NCBI RefSeq assembly: GCF_037038585.1
Contig: NC_092525.1
Span: 27,182,367-27,246,366 of the forward strand
Reading direction: 5' to 3'
Source of the DNA: Patagioenas fasciata
Taxonomy: Eukaryota; Chordata; Aves; Columbiformes; Columbidae
Length of the DNA stretch: 64,000 bases
The notes beneath the pieces are model-generated. The model was not told where the DNA came from and ran no database searches. It saw nothing but the letters and a program-made list of their open reading frames with translations. Both the position numbers and the translations under genes were made by a program. Positions 12,501 to 24,700 of this stretch are shown one piece after another (the first letter of the stretch is position 1; every line of letters begins with the position of its first letter).

Positions 12501-15500
12501 GCGCTGCCGCCGTGTCCAGCCACGCCGTGCAGGTGACCTGGGCCGCTGTCCGTGGTGCTGAAGTCTACCAAACGCGAGCTGCCGGCGGGGGCGGCCTGGA
12601 GCTCTGCAACGGCACCGCCACGGCCTGCACCCTGTCCGCCCTGCGCTGCGACACCCGCTACAATGTCACCGTTTATGCCTTCAGCGAGGCCAGGGGCAGC
12701 AACATGTCGTGTGCCTCTAAGCCTGTGGCAACAGGTATTATGATCATTCTCATTTTTCTGTAGTAGAAGAAATAATTAGTTAGACACTTTCATGATAACA
12801 TGGATTAAAAGCATTACTGGAGTGCTTCTGATAACTCCAAGTTTTTGAAAATCAGATTTACAATTAATCTCTGTGTGTAAAATCCTTATGTTCTCAGTTC
12901 TGTCACATGTTCTAAATTCTCACCAGGAGTAAACATTTAAGGATCATATATGTTTTCCAAAGCAGTTTGTCAGTTGTAACTGGAATTTAATTTTAATGTG
13001 TAACTTATAACAGTATGCATAAGCAATCTGTTTTAATACTCTTAATATTAAATATTTCAGCTCCCTGCAGTCCTGAAATTAAAAATATCTCAAAGGAGGC
13101 TCTTTCTGTAATCAGCGTGCACTGGCAATCTAACAATGAAGAAGCTACATATATTGTCACTGCCAGAGGAGAGGCTGGACTTTGGCATTGCACAAGCTCT
13201 GGAAGCTCCTGTACCCTAATTAATCTTCCCTGTGGATCTACTTTCTCTGTTAGTGCTATAGCAAGATCACCAGCAGGACAGAGCTTACCAAGCTACAGTG
13301 TCCCCTTAGAGACAGGTATGTGGGAAATATTTAGCAGCATAATATTAAAATAGTTCTATGTCTCTCTAGATGTTTTCGGCATTACAGTGTGGCACAGCTG
13401 ACTAAAATATGATCATATCATCCACTAATGTAATGCATAACTGCCTCGTCAGCATTTTGACTTTTCATATTACCAGGAGAGGCAATGAGGTGATGTCATG
13501 TCAACAAATAAACAGTGTGAAGAACAGATTAAAAGCACATCCTACCCACCTTTGCTGCTATTAATTTGCTAGCAGAGTTTTGTCCTGTACCAATTACCCA
13601 GAAAATCCTTAGGCACAGTTTGGAGGTTAACATACACCAGGATCTATTTTTAACAGGCAGTTTAGCTGCAGTCATTATTTACATTGTAGAGAGGAGACTT
13701 CAAAAAGAAATGGAACCAGACTGAGGTATATGTCTTGAGGTGCAGAGAGAAACCCTGCTTAATTAAACTGCAAATGTACCCTGATATTCTGATGACAAGT
13801 TTTAGTAATTTTTAGTATCTTGATGAACAGTCATCTTATAATAATTCTAGGGTTATAACTCTCTGTTATAGATAAATAGATCTTATATTGACATTCTGTT
13901 TATTAGAAGCTTGCCAGAATAGTCAAATATTTTTCAGCACACTGTTTGCCTGGAAAGTGTGCATGTCTTCATTCCTTTGCTCTTGATCCTGTACTGTTCT
14001 AATTGAAACCTCCCCAAATACCTTCCCGTTTCCAAGTACAAAACAGAATTGACTTCTCTATTTTTTTGTCCCTTTTAAGCTCCTTGTTGCCCTAGTGACC
14101 TGATACTAACTCAAGTGACAGAGTCTGTAACAAATATCAGCTGGTCTGTTGGAATGGGTGCACAGACATATGTAACAACACTGGAGTCTCCAAAAGGACA
14201 GGCAAAGTGTCACACTCTTCAGAACTACTGTCTCCTGGGATGCATCACATGCGGCACCAACTATACAGTATCTCTGAAAGCAATCAGTGAAACGGGTTTG
14301 ACATCCAGTTGCACATATCAAGGATATTCTTCCAGTATGTAAATTGTAAATGCAATTGGGAAGAAAGACTCAATATACAACTTACTTTGTATGGTGTTCG
14401 TCTTATACAAATAGTGCAGCTGAAACTTGCAGTTCCTTCTTTCAAATAACTACACTTTGGATTATTCTCATGTATCATTTAAACCCTGTTCTAATCACAA
14501 CCCTCAGGTGGCCATATAAAAAAGATTTGATAACATTGCTCCAGAACCAATCTTTAAATTATGCTATGGTATAATGACATTTTAGAGACCACAAGAGGAT
14601 TCTGGGCACTCCAGGGTAGCCCTGGTGCCTTGTCCTTTAAACTTTGATATGCCTCCGTAGTCAGGAGAGTGCAACAATATTCCAACGTGTAAAACAATGG
14701 CTGGATTCCAGATCCATAATATGAGCCTAAAAGAACTTTTTCTTCCATAGTTCAGTTCAAGAATTATTTTGGCTTTCTGTGAAATAATAACTTCTCATTG
14801 AAATACTGGTATCTAGTGTGATAGTAATCATATCACGTGGTTTAAAATGCACTCTAGGAACTTGTATATATTGTGGGTTTGCAAAATTTGCATATTAATG
14901 TTTCTTATTTTATTAGGTGCTTGCTGCCCTTCTGGGGTGAAGCTATATCGACTCGGCAATAATGGTATCAGGGTATACTGGCGAGCTTCTGATGAAAAGA
15001 TAAACTACAGTACTGATTTACATGGCTCCAAAGGCAATTTCACCTGTAGCCCTAGCTCGGGTTTAAGTCACTGCGATATCACTGAGATACCTTGTGGGGA
15101 TGTCTACATGGTGGTAGTGTCCCCAGTTACTGATAAGGGGCCGAAGCTTACATTTTGTCCTAAAAAAATATATTCAGGTAAAACTTAAATTTCTTTGAAT
15201 GATTTTTTTTTTGAACATGCAAGTAAAGGTGGCATAGAACAGAAGATCTCTATTCTTGTGCTGACTCAAGAGTAAATTTTATGGGTGCTATCTTGCAATA
15301 TCTGTGAAAGGAACTTCACAGGAGTATTTTGGGACTGGGCACTCTTATCTACACAGGTGCCTTTTAACTGGGTCACCCATAACCTGGTGAATACAGAGAA
15401 GTTACTTTTCAGCTGGGAGGTTAGTAGTGGTTAGAACACAGAAGCAAATAATTGAAGATTTAAAATCAATTAATCCCTAAGTGCACCTTTTAAGTAAAAG

Positions 15501-16282
15501 TTGTTTAAAGTGGTAGTAACTTCCTTGGGATTCCTTTCTCAGGGCATAAATTTAATCCGTTATAAAGCTACTGCTATCTGACGGGATTGCGCAGTTGTAT
15601 AGCATGCACTACATTCTACAGACTACAACTGTTTTCCATATTACAACCTGACACCTAACTTTGATACTACTGTTTCATGTCATTTCAGTAACCTGTTCTG
15701 GAAGCTCCGTTGGAATGGGTAAGAGCACACAGTACATTCATTCCAAATCCATGCTGTTAGTAACAAACCTGTTAGTGTCATGTAACTCCAAATAAAATGC
15801 AAATAATATGTATTCTACAGTCAAGGCTTGTGTTAGTGTTATGCAGCCTTGTCTCACCATCCTGTCTCATCATGTATAATTAAAAATCTTACCTATATTG
15901 TGACCCGTTTGCTATCATGCATTTCACACTGTTACAACATTTACTGTTTATCTGATAGCACATAATAAAAGGCAGGCTTATGTTCTGTAGCCTTGCCATA
16001 GGCCATCACAGATTAAGTCGCATTTCTGATTTTTATTTTAAAAACAAGTTTAAAAAAAGTGTGGCTTACCTCAACCTGTTCTACCTTATTTCTTCTGGAG
16101 TTTCAACAGAATAGTCTTGTGCTATATTTGCCTATGTAAACTGCTAGAAACAACTCTGAAAACAGCCACTGAATCAAACATTTACCACGACTGTTGCTTT
16201 TCCATAATTGAAATTATCTTAATTTCTTAATTCTGTTGTAGTGATTTATAGAGGAAAGAGCAATGCAGAACAACGTATCTAA
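6542..16282 (+). CDS. FNDC7: FNDC7, fibronectin type III domain-containing protein 7 (nine FN3 exons plus C-terminal tail)
   Basis: Eleven exons join in one frame, all in phase 1: 6542-6799, 8261-8515, 9217-9477, 9964-10221, 11521-11775, 12477-12734, 13061-13315, 14080-14334, 14917-15177, 15689-15718 and 16242-16282 (TAA). The first nine each encode one whole FN3 domain of 85-87 residues with the B-strand tryptophan (for example ICLRWPKF, ITVEWRPV). Domain 2 (PDIPVIDQAYSK) looks like the vertebrate FNDC7 family. Domains 4-9 carry a C...C...CG cysteine pattern, and there are many N-glycosylation sequons (CNTS, CNGT, NISW, NYTV), which suggests an extracellular protein. The tail reads VTCSGSSVGMG then VIYRGKSNAEQRI and contains no membrane segment. 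The biological role is unknown. The 5' end and any signal peptide are not settled. The gene converges on PRPF38B and is divergent from STXBP3. Confidence 0.93.
7783..7850 (+). repeat. CR1 LINE 3'-end fragment
   Basis: The segment reads GAGAGGGTTGGATAAGATGA, then a CCCTTCCAAAC-like block. This resembles the conserved 3' end of avian CR1 elements (GGTTGGACTAGATGA ... GGTCCCTTCCAACC). It lies in the intron between FN3-1 and FN3-2 of FNDC7, in the same orientation as the gene. The terminal octamer repeats are decayed. Confidence 0.6.
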
Positions 16283-16507
16283 ATGAAAATTCTGATTCAG
16301 ATAATGAGGTAAGTTATCAATCATAATTCAGATTAGGATGTATTAATCAAACATTTCCTGCTGCTTAAATCCTTGGGATTGGATGATAAGCTTCACCAGT
16401 CCTGTATATCCTAAATATAACTGGTTTGTGAAAATCTGTCATATTTACCTCAGAAACCTCACGTCTGCTCCTACTATCAATACTGATTTGACCTCTCCTC
16501 CATTTAC

Positions 16508-16513
16508 AATAAA
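16508..16513 (+). terminator. FNDC7: Candidate FNDC7 poly(A) signal
   Basis: A canonical AATAAA lies about 225 bases after the FNDC7 stop codon. It is the first one downstream, but there is no transcript evidence that it is used. Confidence 0.45.
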
Positions 16514-17442
16514 ACCCTCTTCCACTTCATTAACCCTTTTCTAATACTATCCTATAGTTCCCCAGAAAAGCCCTCAATATCCAAAAAGATCAAGAAACCT
16601 GCCAGCATTCATTTACTTTCTCTGGTAGCTAAAATTGCTCATTCTCCAACAAAAGTACTGGTGCTCTGGACTATTTACTGCCCTTGTCTCAAAAGGATGG
16701 CAAGAAGTCACTGCTGATTCTGTCCCCAACCCAACACTGATCATCTCCTCTTTGCCACTGGCAAAAAACAAACTCACCAGAGTCTCACTCTTCAGTAAAT
16801 TGATTGTAGGTGGTCCAAGAATTACATGTTGCTTCTTAGAACATGATCTGTGCTTATTCACTGTCAAACAAGTCTTTCTTGACGCATAATTTTAAATTGC
16901 CCTGCCCTGCATTACTTAATAGAAGTTGGTTTTCTCATTAAAAAAAAAAAGTAAAAATAAGTATTGTTCACAACTTTCTTCTTCACAGGTTTTTCTTTTT
17001 CCTTTGCAGTTATCATTGTCAAACACTGTCACCAAAGCCTAAGCATTTAACCAGGTGGCTATTAACTGGATTTTGAGAGGTCTAAAGCAATCAGTTTATT
17101 TTGGAATCAAATTCAAGCCACAGCATTCTTCTTTTCATATAAAGAATTCTGATATTTCCATGCTTTAATTGTAATTCTGATGTATTTTAAGCACTTATAA
17201 ACCATTGGTGGTTTTTTTTCCTCTGTTTTTCCTAGCATAGACATTCACATCTCAAAATTACACAGTACAACCTTGACAATGCTGTAGTACTATTTTCTTC
17301 AGCTTCTCTCATTTTCATGATTGAAAATGAGAAATGCAATTATAACATAATGTAGTATTTGCATATCTGTTGGGGAAAAAAAAAAAAAGCAACAAGCTGA
17401 AGCTGAGTCAAGATTCCAAGAAAAACCTCATTGATTCAGCTC

Positions 17443-17478
17443 AAAAAAAAAAAAAGAAAAAAAAAAAGAAAAAAAAAG
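17443..17478 (+). repeat. A-rich tract with regular G interruptions
   Basis: Runs of 9-13 A are separated by single G bases. It may be a simple repeat or the decayed tail of a retroposed sequence; no clear element body is visible upstream. Confidence 0.8.
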
Positions 17479-18177
17479 TTAGAAATTTACCAAAACAGGG
17501 AAGAAAAGCAACACAACCAAACTGAGTCAGATCCACGCTTCCTGCTGTGGCTGCGTGTTTGTTGCAGGTGGTGTTACTCAGAAATTAGACATTGTCTAAT
17601 AATAAACAACACTGCTGGTATGTGTCACTGGCACTCAGAGAGATGGTTAAAAAATGTGTCAGGATTAGTTTCAGGTTCTCTCCAGGTTGACCAACCGCCA
17701 ACTCCATGTACCTTTTAAGAGAAAAAAAAATTGAAAATAAAGAAAATTCCTGTTGAAGACCTAAAAGTAGGTGGCATATTGGTATGCTAAACAAAATGAA
17801 TGTTTTCAGAATAATATCTGTGAAATCATTAAGACTGACCAATCAGGTGACTAAAACCACCTAGGTTATTTCATGATAAACGCCTTCATTAATGCTTACT
17901 TAATAAAAGTTTCAATTAAATGAATAATTTAAGATGTATTAGTTTCAATTACACAAGCATGTACACTTGCAAAAAAAAATATGTATTGTTCCAAATACAA
18001 ATTATTTCTAATTGTATTTGAAACAGAACTCATAGCTCAAAACTTAAATAGGCTGTTTTCAGTCCAGTAAAGAAAATAGCAAAAATCTGTCCTTAAATTG
18101 GTTTCAGATTTGACCCAAAATTGCTGAGATTTAAGAAGTGCGTTCTCCCACACCCAACTATTTCTGAGGAAGTAAAG

Positions 18178-18305
18178 GGAGACACAAACACATACAAAAG
18201 CCCCACAAACAAGCAAACAAAAAACACTCTCACCACACTCACACAAAGCAAACAAAACCAAACACAACAAAATAATCTCACACCCCACCACCACAACAAC
18301 AACAT
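18178..18305. repeat. C/A-rich low-complexity tract (CAAA, CACA and CAA units)
   Basis: Almost free of G and T on the plus strand, with mixed AAAC, CACA and CAA units. Because of this bias, long open frames appear on both strands here; they are compositional artefacts. Similar but shorter tracts occur at about 45878-45915, 53757-53795 and 54522-54560. Confidence 0.75.
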
Positions 18306-21300
18306 AGCAGAACCTCAACTGGCATTTAAATAGTTTTACCCTGCTTAATAGCTAGTGGATGTCTCCCATAAAGTTTTGTGCATTTCATAGCTGTGCAGGA
18401 AGGGCTCAAACATCTACCAAAGCCAGAAGAAATCATCTTTCAGGTTCCCTTTAAGAGATGCTGGCTATTTGTATACTGTCTTTGAGACAGGACAGTAACA
18501 TTCAGCTGTAAATACTAAAAGTATAAGCTCATTCACGTTTCTTTGTCCACGTACGAATGAAAGTATAAAACCCGTGGGTATGCATGGTGTAACCATGATC
18601 GGATCGGATGATTGGATAAATTGCCCTGCCATTCAAATTACCTGTTTCAATACAGACTGACAATCAAAATACCACTTCAAGACAGATACATGCAAGTCCT
18701 TTTGTACTAATTACCTGCATAATTATGTGGCAGTAGGCAGATGCTAATCTCCAGGGCCAAAGCCTTGACCTCACCTCAAAATAACAGAATGACAGTTTGC
18801 TACTTGTTTGGATCTGAAATATTGTAGCATCTTCAAAAGAAAAAAAAAAAAAGGACAAAGTAGTGGTGTATTTCTCAAATTAGCATTACTAGTCCAGATA
18901 AGTACTTATTGTTGGAGACACAGGAAATTCCAAAGACAAATGAGGAGTGACTATCCCAGCACACATGGCACAGCATAGAAGCTTCTGGTTCACAGTGCAG
19001 GGTTTGTTGTGCTTTCACCCTGAGAACCAAAGAGGAACTGCACAGGCTGTGTTACTCGGAAGGTCTGCAACCATATGTCCTGGGGCAACTCTCACAATAC
19101 CTCAAATTAAAATCAGCAGAAGTTTCCTTCTAGTGACCTCAAGCCACACACCCCCTGCAACTGTACCACTGGCAACTGCATCAGACCAGTCAGCACTGCA
19201 GACTCCACTGATCCTACACTTTCTGATGAGCTGCTTTGTATCTGTTCCTTCTGGTTTCAAGGAAGGTCACATGAAATGAAATGGCATCAGAAAGACAAAA
19301 ATAGAGTCGCTGGATCCAAACCCAAGAGCTGCAAGATACTAAATCCCAATAAGACACATGTCTACATTTAAATAATTGTCATTAATATTGTGGTATCCAT
19401 TACACTGCTAGTTCAAGTATAGAAGATGTATCAAATTACAAGCAAAATCAGAAAGGACTACTGATTGAAAAATAAAAGCAAAGTCCTCAAATTACTGCAC
19501 TTGTAAGAGATAACTGGCATAGGCCAGTCTTTCCATAAGCTGTACCAAAATGTTCACTATCCTGGAATAAGGTGGCTCTCCCCACTTTCAGGTCAGGTTT
19601 TTCTCAAATATCTGGATTTTGCCTGCAAATAAACCATTCTTTCATTGTCTTTCCCAACTATGGCAGAGGAGGAGGAGCCCTGAAGGAACAACTGGAAATC
19701 AGTAATCCATTTTCCCTGACAGAACACTGGCCTTGCAGCCTCTCTGCCCAAGAACGTACTTGTTAGTTTTTAACCTTCAGCCTGTGAGTTTCTGAACAAG
19801 TCCAAAAGAAACCTTCCAGTGGCAAGTAAGGTAAATTAGTTGTCGTCACTCTCTGGACAGAATCCACGCCATTTCCTGGCAAACTGCAAAGACAGTTGCA
19901 ATCACCTACTAGCCAGGGTATTTCTTAAATGGCTAACAGAGTTTTTCTCCTCCTCTATCAAATGAGAGTTCAGTATTTTAGTTTTGCAATGCAATGGACT
20001 GAACTTGTTGAACCTTATATTTCTTTTTTCAAACTCAGATTTAAAATCAGATAAAAATATAAGCAGATTATACCTGAACAACCTCGGTATTAGAATATTT
20101 GGAATACTAAGGATCACAGTGACAAAAGAAAGACTAACAATATAGAAAACACTAAGTTAGTGCAGGAAGGAAGAAAATACTTTGTTATTGTTGCTTCTTT
20201 GAATACTATAGAATGAAGCGTATTGTTAGAAATTCAAGCAGGTTTTTTTCTCCTGGGGGTTTAAAAATACCTAGTACTTACGTATCATGCCTAGATGCCC
20301 TGCACCACACACAAGAAAAAAGACAAATATAAAATTTATTTGTTCTTCCTATTTTTGGGCTGCTGCATTTCTTTGTTAGCTGTATCTTCCTTATAAGGTA
20401 CTTATTACATAAAATCCCTTATTTGTACAAAGTGTAACTTGGTCTGAAAATGAAACACGGAGGAACTCAAATGCTCTTCATACTGGCAATGAACATGCAG
20501 GGAAAAGCTGACACCCAATACAAAGGAATTAATTGAGAGTTTATTCCAGATGGTTCTCCTCACTCAGTACACAAGTCATCAGAATAATCTATCAAATAGA
20601 CCTGGACTTTAGCAATATTATTTTTCTATAATGGATTTTGGGTTTGGCTTTGAAATCCTGTTTAAAAAAAAAAATCTGCCAGATGAAATGTTCAGCACAA
20701 ACTGCAATCCTTACTATTTGTAAAAAATATGATTTAAAAAAGGACACTATCAGGTAATTCTTATTTTAAATGTTAACACTTATAAAAATGCTTTGGAAGC
20801 TTGAAACTGAAATCCTTTGTAACAATTTTCTTCTTCTACCTCCCTCTTCCCATCTTAAAAGCCTTTATTAGCCCAAGATTATCATAAATGACGGAGTGCA
20901 GCTGCTGATTAAAAACATTAAAAGACCACAACTGGATAAATTGTGTTTCTTTGAAAAAAATGGAAGCTTACATGTTTTTTTTTTTCCAACAAATAAAATG
21001 CATAGACGGCTACGGTACTCATCCGTCAACCTTTACAGTGTCCGCTTGAGGTAGCCTTTCTAAAGAATTACTAAACAAGCCCCAACATAATCTAAATATT
21101 TGCATCAAAACCACTATCTCCTCAAAAGTCCACTCTCAATTCAACACCAGTGGTGATCAACAACATAATACATTTTAAAAGCTCTTGAAAAAACAGCAGG
21201 TACAGTGGACATACATGTTAGTTCTAAATCTGCAGCCCTCCATGTACATTGTATGCACATAAATATCTCAGCTATAATACACATTCAAGATCCATCCCTA

Positions 21301-21393
21301 AAATCGATACTATTATGTAAAGCACAGCCATGCTAACTTCAGGATACAAACCATAATTCCACGTCTACAAAATGAAAGTAGAATTAGTGGCAG

Positions 21394-21399
21394 TTTATT
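21394..21399 (-). terminator. PRPF38B: Candidate PRPF38B poly(A) signal (nearest)
   Basis: TTTATT on the plus strand is AATAAA on the minus strand, about 345 bases after the PRPF38B stop. Later signals at 20864-20869, 20540-20545 and 20335-20340 are alternatives; sequence alone does not decide which is used. Confidence 0.4.
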
Positions 21400-21741
21400 G
21401 CCCCATACAAATTTAACCAACATGGCAACCATGCCAAAGGAATTAAAACATTTTCAGGACATATGTACAGACTGTACATTTCAGAAACATCTGAACAATA
21501 AAAATGCAAGAACAATCTCTGCCTTACCAATTAAACTAAACAAATGGTTTGAAACCGTCAATGCATTGAATGGGTTTACAAAGGCACTTCCCTACCCAAA
21601 ATAGGAAATGACAATCTGCAGCCTAGAGGGAGGTTGGAGAAGAGTGCTCATCAACTACTGCACAATCTCAACTTTAAGAAAAAATAAGCAGGATTTAATC
21701 AAACATTTATAGGATTCAATGTGATCCACTTCTGAAAGAGT

Positions 21742-24700
21742 TCACGCAGTCTCATCTTTGTTTTTCTGTTGCTTTTCTTGGCTCTCTGGTTCTGTACTTT
21801 GGCTCCTTCGATGCTCGTGTTTGTCCGAATGGTCCTTGCTGTCACTGTGATCGTGTTTATGGGAACGTTCTTTGCTTCTACTACGCTTCCTAGATTTTTC
21901 TTTGCTGGGACTCTGGTCTCGTTTTCTGGACTTCTCAACACTATCTGTTCTTCCTCTGCTTCTGCTTCTACTTCGTTTATTTGACTTCTCTTTACTTTCA
22001 TTTTTATGTTTACTTGATTTCTCTTTGCTCCTGCTTCTGCTACGCTTACCTGTATTCTTACTTCGGCTCCTACTCCTATGCCTTCTTTCCCGGCTTCGAC
22101 TTCTGCTATGTTTTCTCTCTTTTTTGGAATCCCTCTTGTCATCTCTGTGTTTTTTGTCATCCTTTTCATCTTTGTGTCGTCTCTCTTCTATATCACCCTT
22201 ACTTTTCCTTTCTTTCGATCTTTCTCTAGATCGATCTTTTTCCCTCTCACTACCTCTTTCTTTATCGTAATCTCTCTCTTTTTTCCGGCTTCGTTCATTT
22301 TCTTTCTCTCGCTCCCTATCCCTGTCTCTTCGATCTCCTTTCCTGTCACGACTTCGACTACGGCTTCTGTATCTGTCCCTGCTTCTGCTTCGCCTCCGTT
22401 CTAGTGTGCGATCAGTACTTCGAGATCGCCGCCTTTCTTTTTCTCTCTCCTTAGCTTCACGTTCTAATCTCTGCCGTTCTCTTTCTCTTTCTAGCTCTCT
22501 ATCAAAACTGGATGATCCATGGCCTTCCCGATGATGACTTCTGCTTCTGGATCTTCTGGGAGACCTCCTGGGACTGATGGATCGTCTTGGAGACCTTTTA
22601 AAATACAAGATACTCAATATGAAATACACCGTTTTAAAGCTAAGTGACCTTCTTTACTTTCCAGTTTATACTTTACATACATAATCTAGACTTAATCTCA
22701 AATACCAAATATCATCTGATTATTTTAATTCATTAGCATCCATAAACTGTTTTGCTTGTTGCCTTAAAACCTATCTCAGTGAAAAGAAGACACGTTTCTG
22801 GTAATAAGTAGTTCAACACTGAACTTAAAACATTCATTTTCAAAATAACACGTATACGACCTTGAACGTCTACGTTCTGCATGCCGGTCTATTTCTTCCA
22901 TTCCCTCCTTGCCATCTTTCTTGATTTTTCTAGGTCTGCTTTTAATTTGCTGGTCAATGGTTTTCTGGACTGGCACAGGAATTCTTGGAAACAACGTGGA
23001 AAACCATTCCAGCTTAGTGAGGAAGGAACGAAGCATCTCCCCGATGGTCATAACACAACCGCCACCTGCCTTCACATCGAGGTCCTACAAAATACAAGCA
23101 AAAAATATCCTGATGGTCAAAAATACTCTTTACTTATTTAAAAAAAAATGTTGCAACACTACTGCCCTCTTGAAGTCTCATGATTATGAAAGTTTACTTG
23201 TCTCATATTCTAATACATTTCCTTAGAAAAATTCCAACTCTGCACCCTTTGGATTTGCAGTATGTTACAGACAGGGAATGGGACTTAATATATATGCATG
23301 CAGGCACATACTAATCCTGCAGCCATCTGGATGGTAAGGGACTGTCAGTGAAGAGATTAACGTGAAATCCCCTTACACAGTCTGGCTATATGGTATGATC
23401 TTGTATTTCATTTAAATGCCACGAAGTTGAGAAGTCCTCTCAAACTACATTTAATACTCCATTTTGTGGATGTACAACTGCGTACCATCATACCCAACCC
23501 TGTGGCCTAAATCACTTAAGAACTACATCATTGCCTATCTAAAAATGATCATAGAAAAACCTCTCGTATAAAATGGCATCCTAACAGAATTGGAAGCAAT
23601 AGCAAACCAACTGCCATGAAGCAGTGAGGTTTCTAATTTAGAAATATGTAAAAAAAGAAATAAATGAACAAATAATTGGAAACGCATAATCCATGATGAC
23701 CATTGTCTCTGAAAAGGGTCATTACCGCATGAAGGCCTTCTTGCTATGCCCTCTCACAGCTCAGGACATGTTAGTCAGCTATTGTCAGTCCCAAACCTAT
23801 AGTGCAAGCACACAAGGAAAGTGAGATTTGTTATCTAAACAGGAAGAGAAAATCTAAATGTAAAACTGCTTGCACTCACACACATTTAAGTGTTCAGATA
23901 TACAGATTTTCCAAATATAATCGCTGCAGAGATCTAAAGAAGAAAAAAAGGAGTTAAACGTAGCACCTAGAGAGTACGTACAGTTAAACAAAATAAACAA
24001 ACATTTTGAAAAGTAAGTCTGTATCCTGGGAAGTTTTTCACAGCAGCATGACAAAAGATGAACTGCTTCCACATGTTTAAGAACTAGAGAAAAGCTTAAT
24101 AATTCCATATATATAAACTGGCTTCATCCAATTGAGCTTGACCAAGACTGGTAAGAAACAAGCAGCCCCAAGCAATTTTTCCTACATAACATAAAGCTAC
24201 TGAAAGCAGCTGGGAAAGAAACTCTAATTCCAAAAATATATTGGGAAATTTTAAACCACAATAAACAAATATATGCCAATAACCAATATCTGCAATAACT
24301 GAAATGTATAAACTAAAAAAGGCGCTTTGAATAATGAACCAGTAAGACCTGCACAACGAATCGCACTTGTGATCACTTTATTGTCCTGGGAATCAAGTTG
24401 TTTGTGGGTCCCTGAAAATGAAGCCACCCCAATCCTCCTCATAAGTGACAATGCAACATTGCAGAGTTCATATTAACTAGCACCACCTGGGGGAAAAGGA
24501 GGATATCACAGCGATGCAATCACAATTTACATTTGTTTAGATTTTTTTAAAAACATACAAGAACACAGGTTTACCTGAAATAATAGCTGTTTCCTTTGCA
24601 CAGTGTTTTTGATACTTAGCAAGAAAGATGCTGTTTAAAATAAATACACTGCATTGCAGTCAGATACAGGTATAATTAACACTATTTTTAATACGAGTGT

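Larger units (their letters stand above)
16283..21741. other. Convergent interval between FNDC7 and PRPF38B (3' UTRs and intergenic)
   Basis: This interval holds the FNDC7 3' UTR at its left and the PRPF38B 3' UTR at its right. I see no further conserved coding exon. It contains an A-rich tract at 17443-17478 and a C/A-rich low-complexity tract at 18178-18305. Several minus-strand AATAAA signals (TTTATT on plus at 20335, 20540, 20864 and 21394) would allow PRPF38B 3' UTRs of about 0.35 to 1.4 kb. Small open frames here show no family signature. Confidence 0.6.

Noticed and set aside
18037-18333. Open frames on both strands rich in Val, Cys and Phe or in Thr, Asn and Gln
   Set aside because: They arise from the C/A-only low-complexity tract, not from coding constraint.
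21769-22404. Leu/Ser/Phe-rich open frames on plus opposite the PRPF38B RS exon
   Set aside because: They are antisense shadows of the arginine- and serine-rich repeat coding on the minus strand.
23690-23790. Possible box C/D snoRNA (ATGATGA followed by CTGA)
   Set aside because: It is on the strand opposite to the host transcript and lacks a terminal box D and a closing stem.
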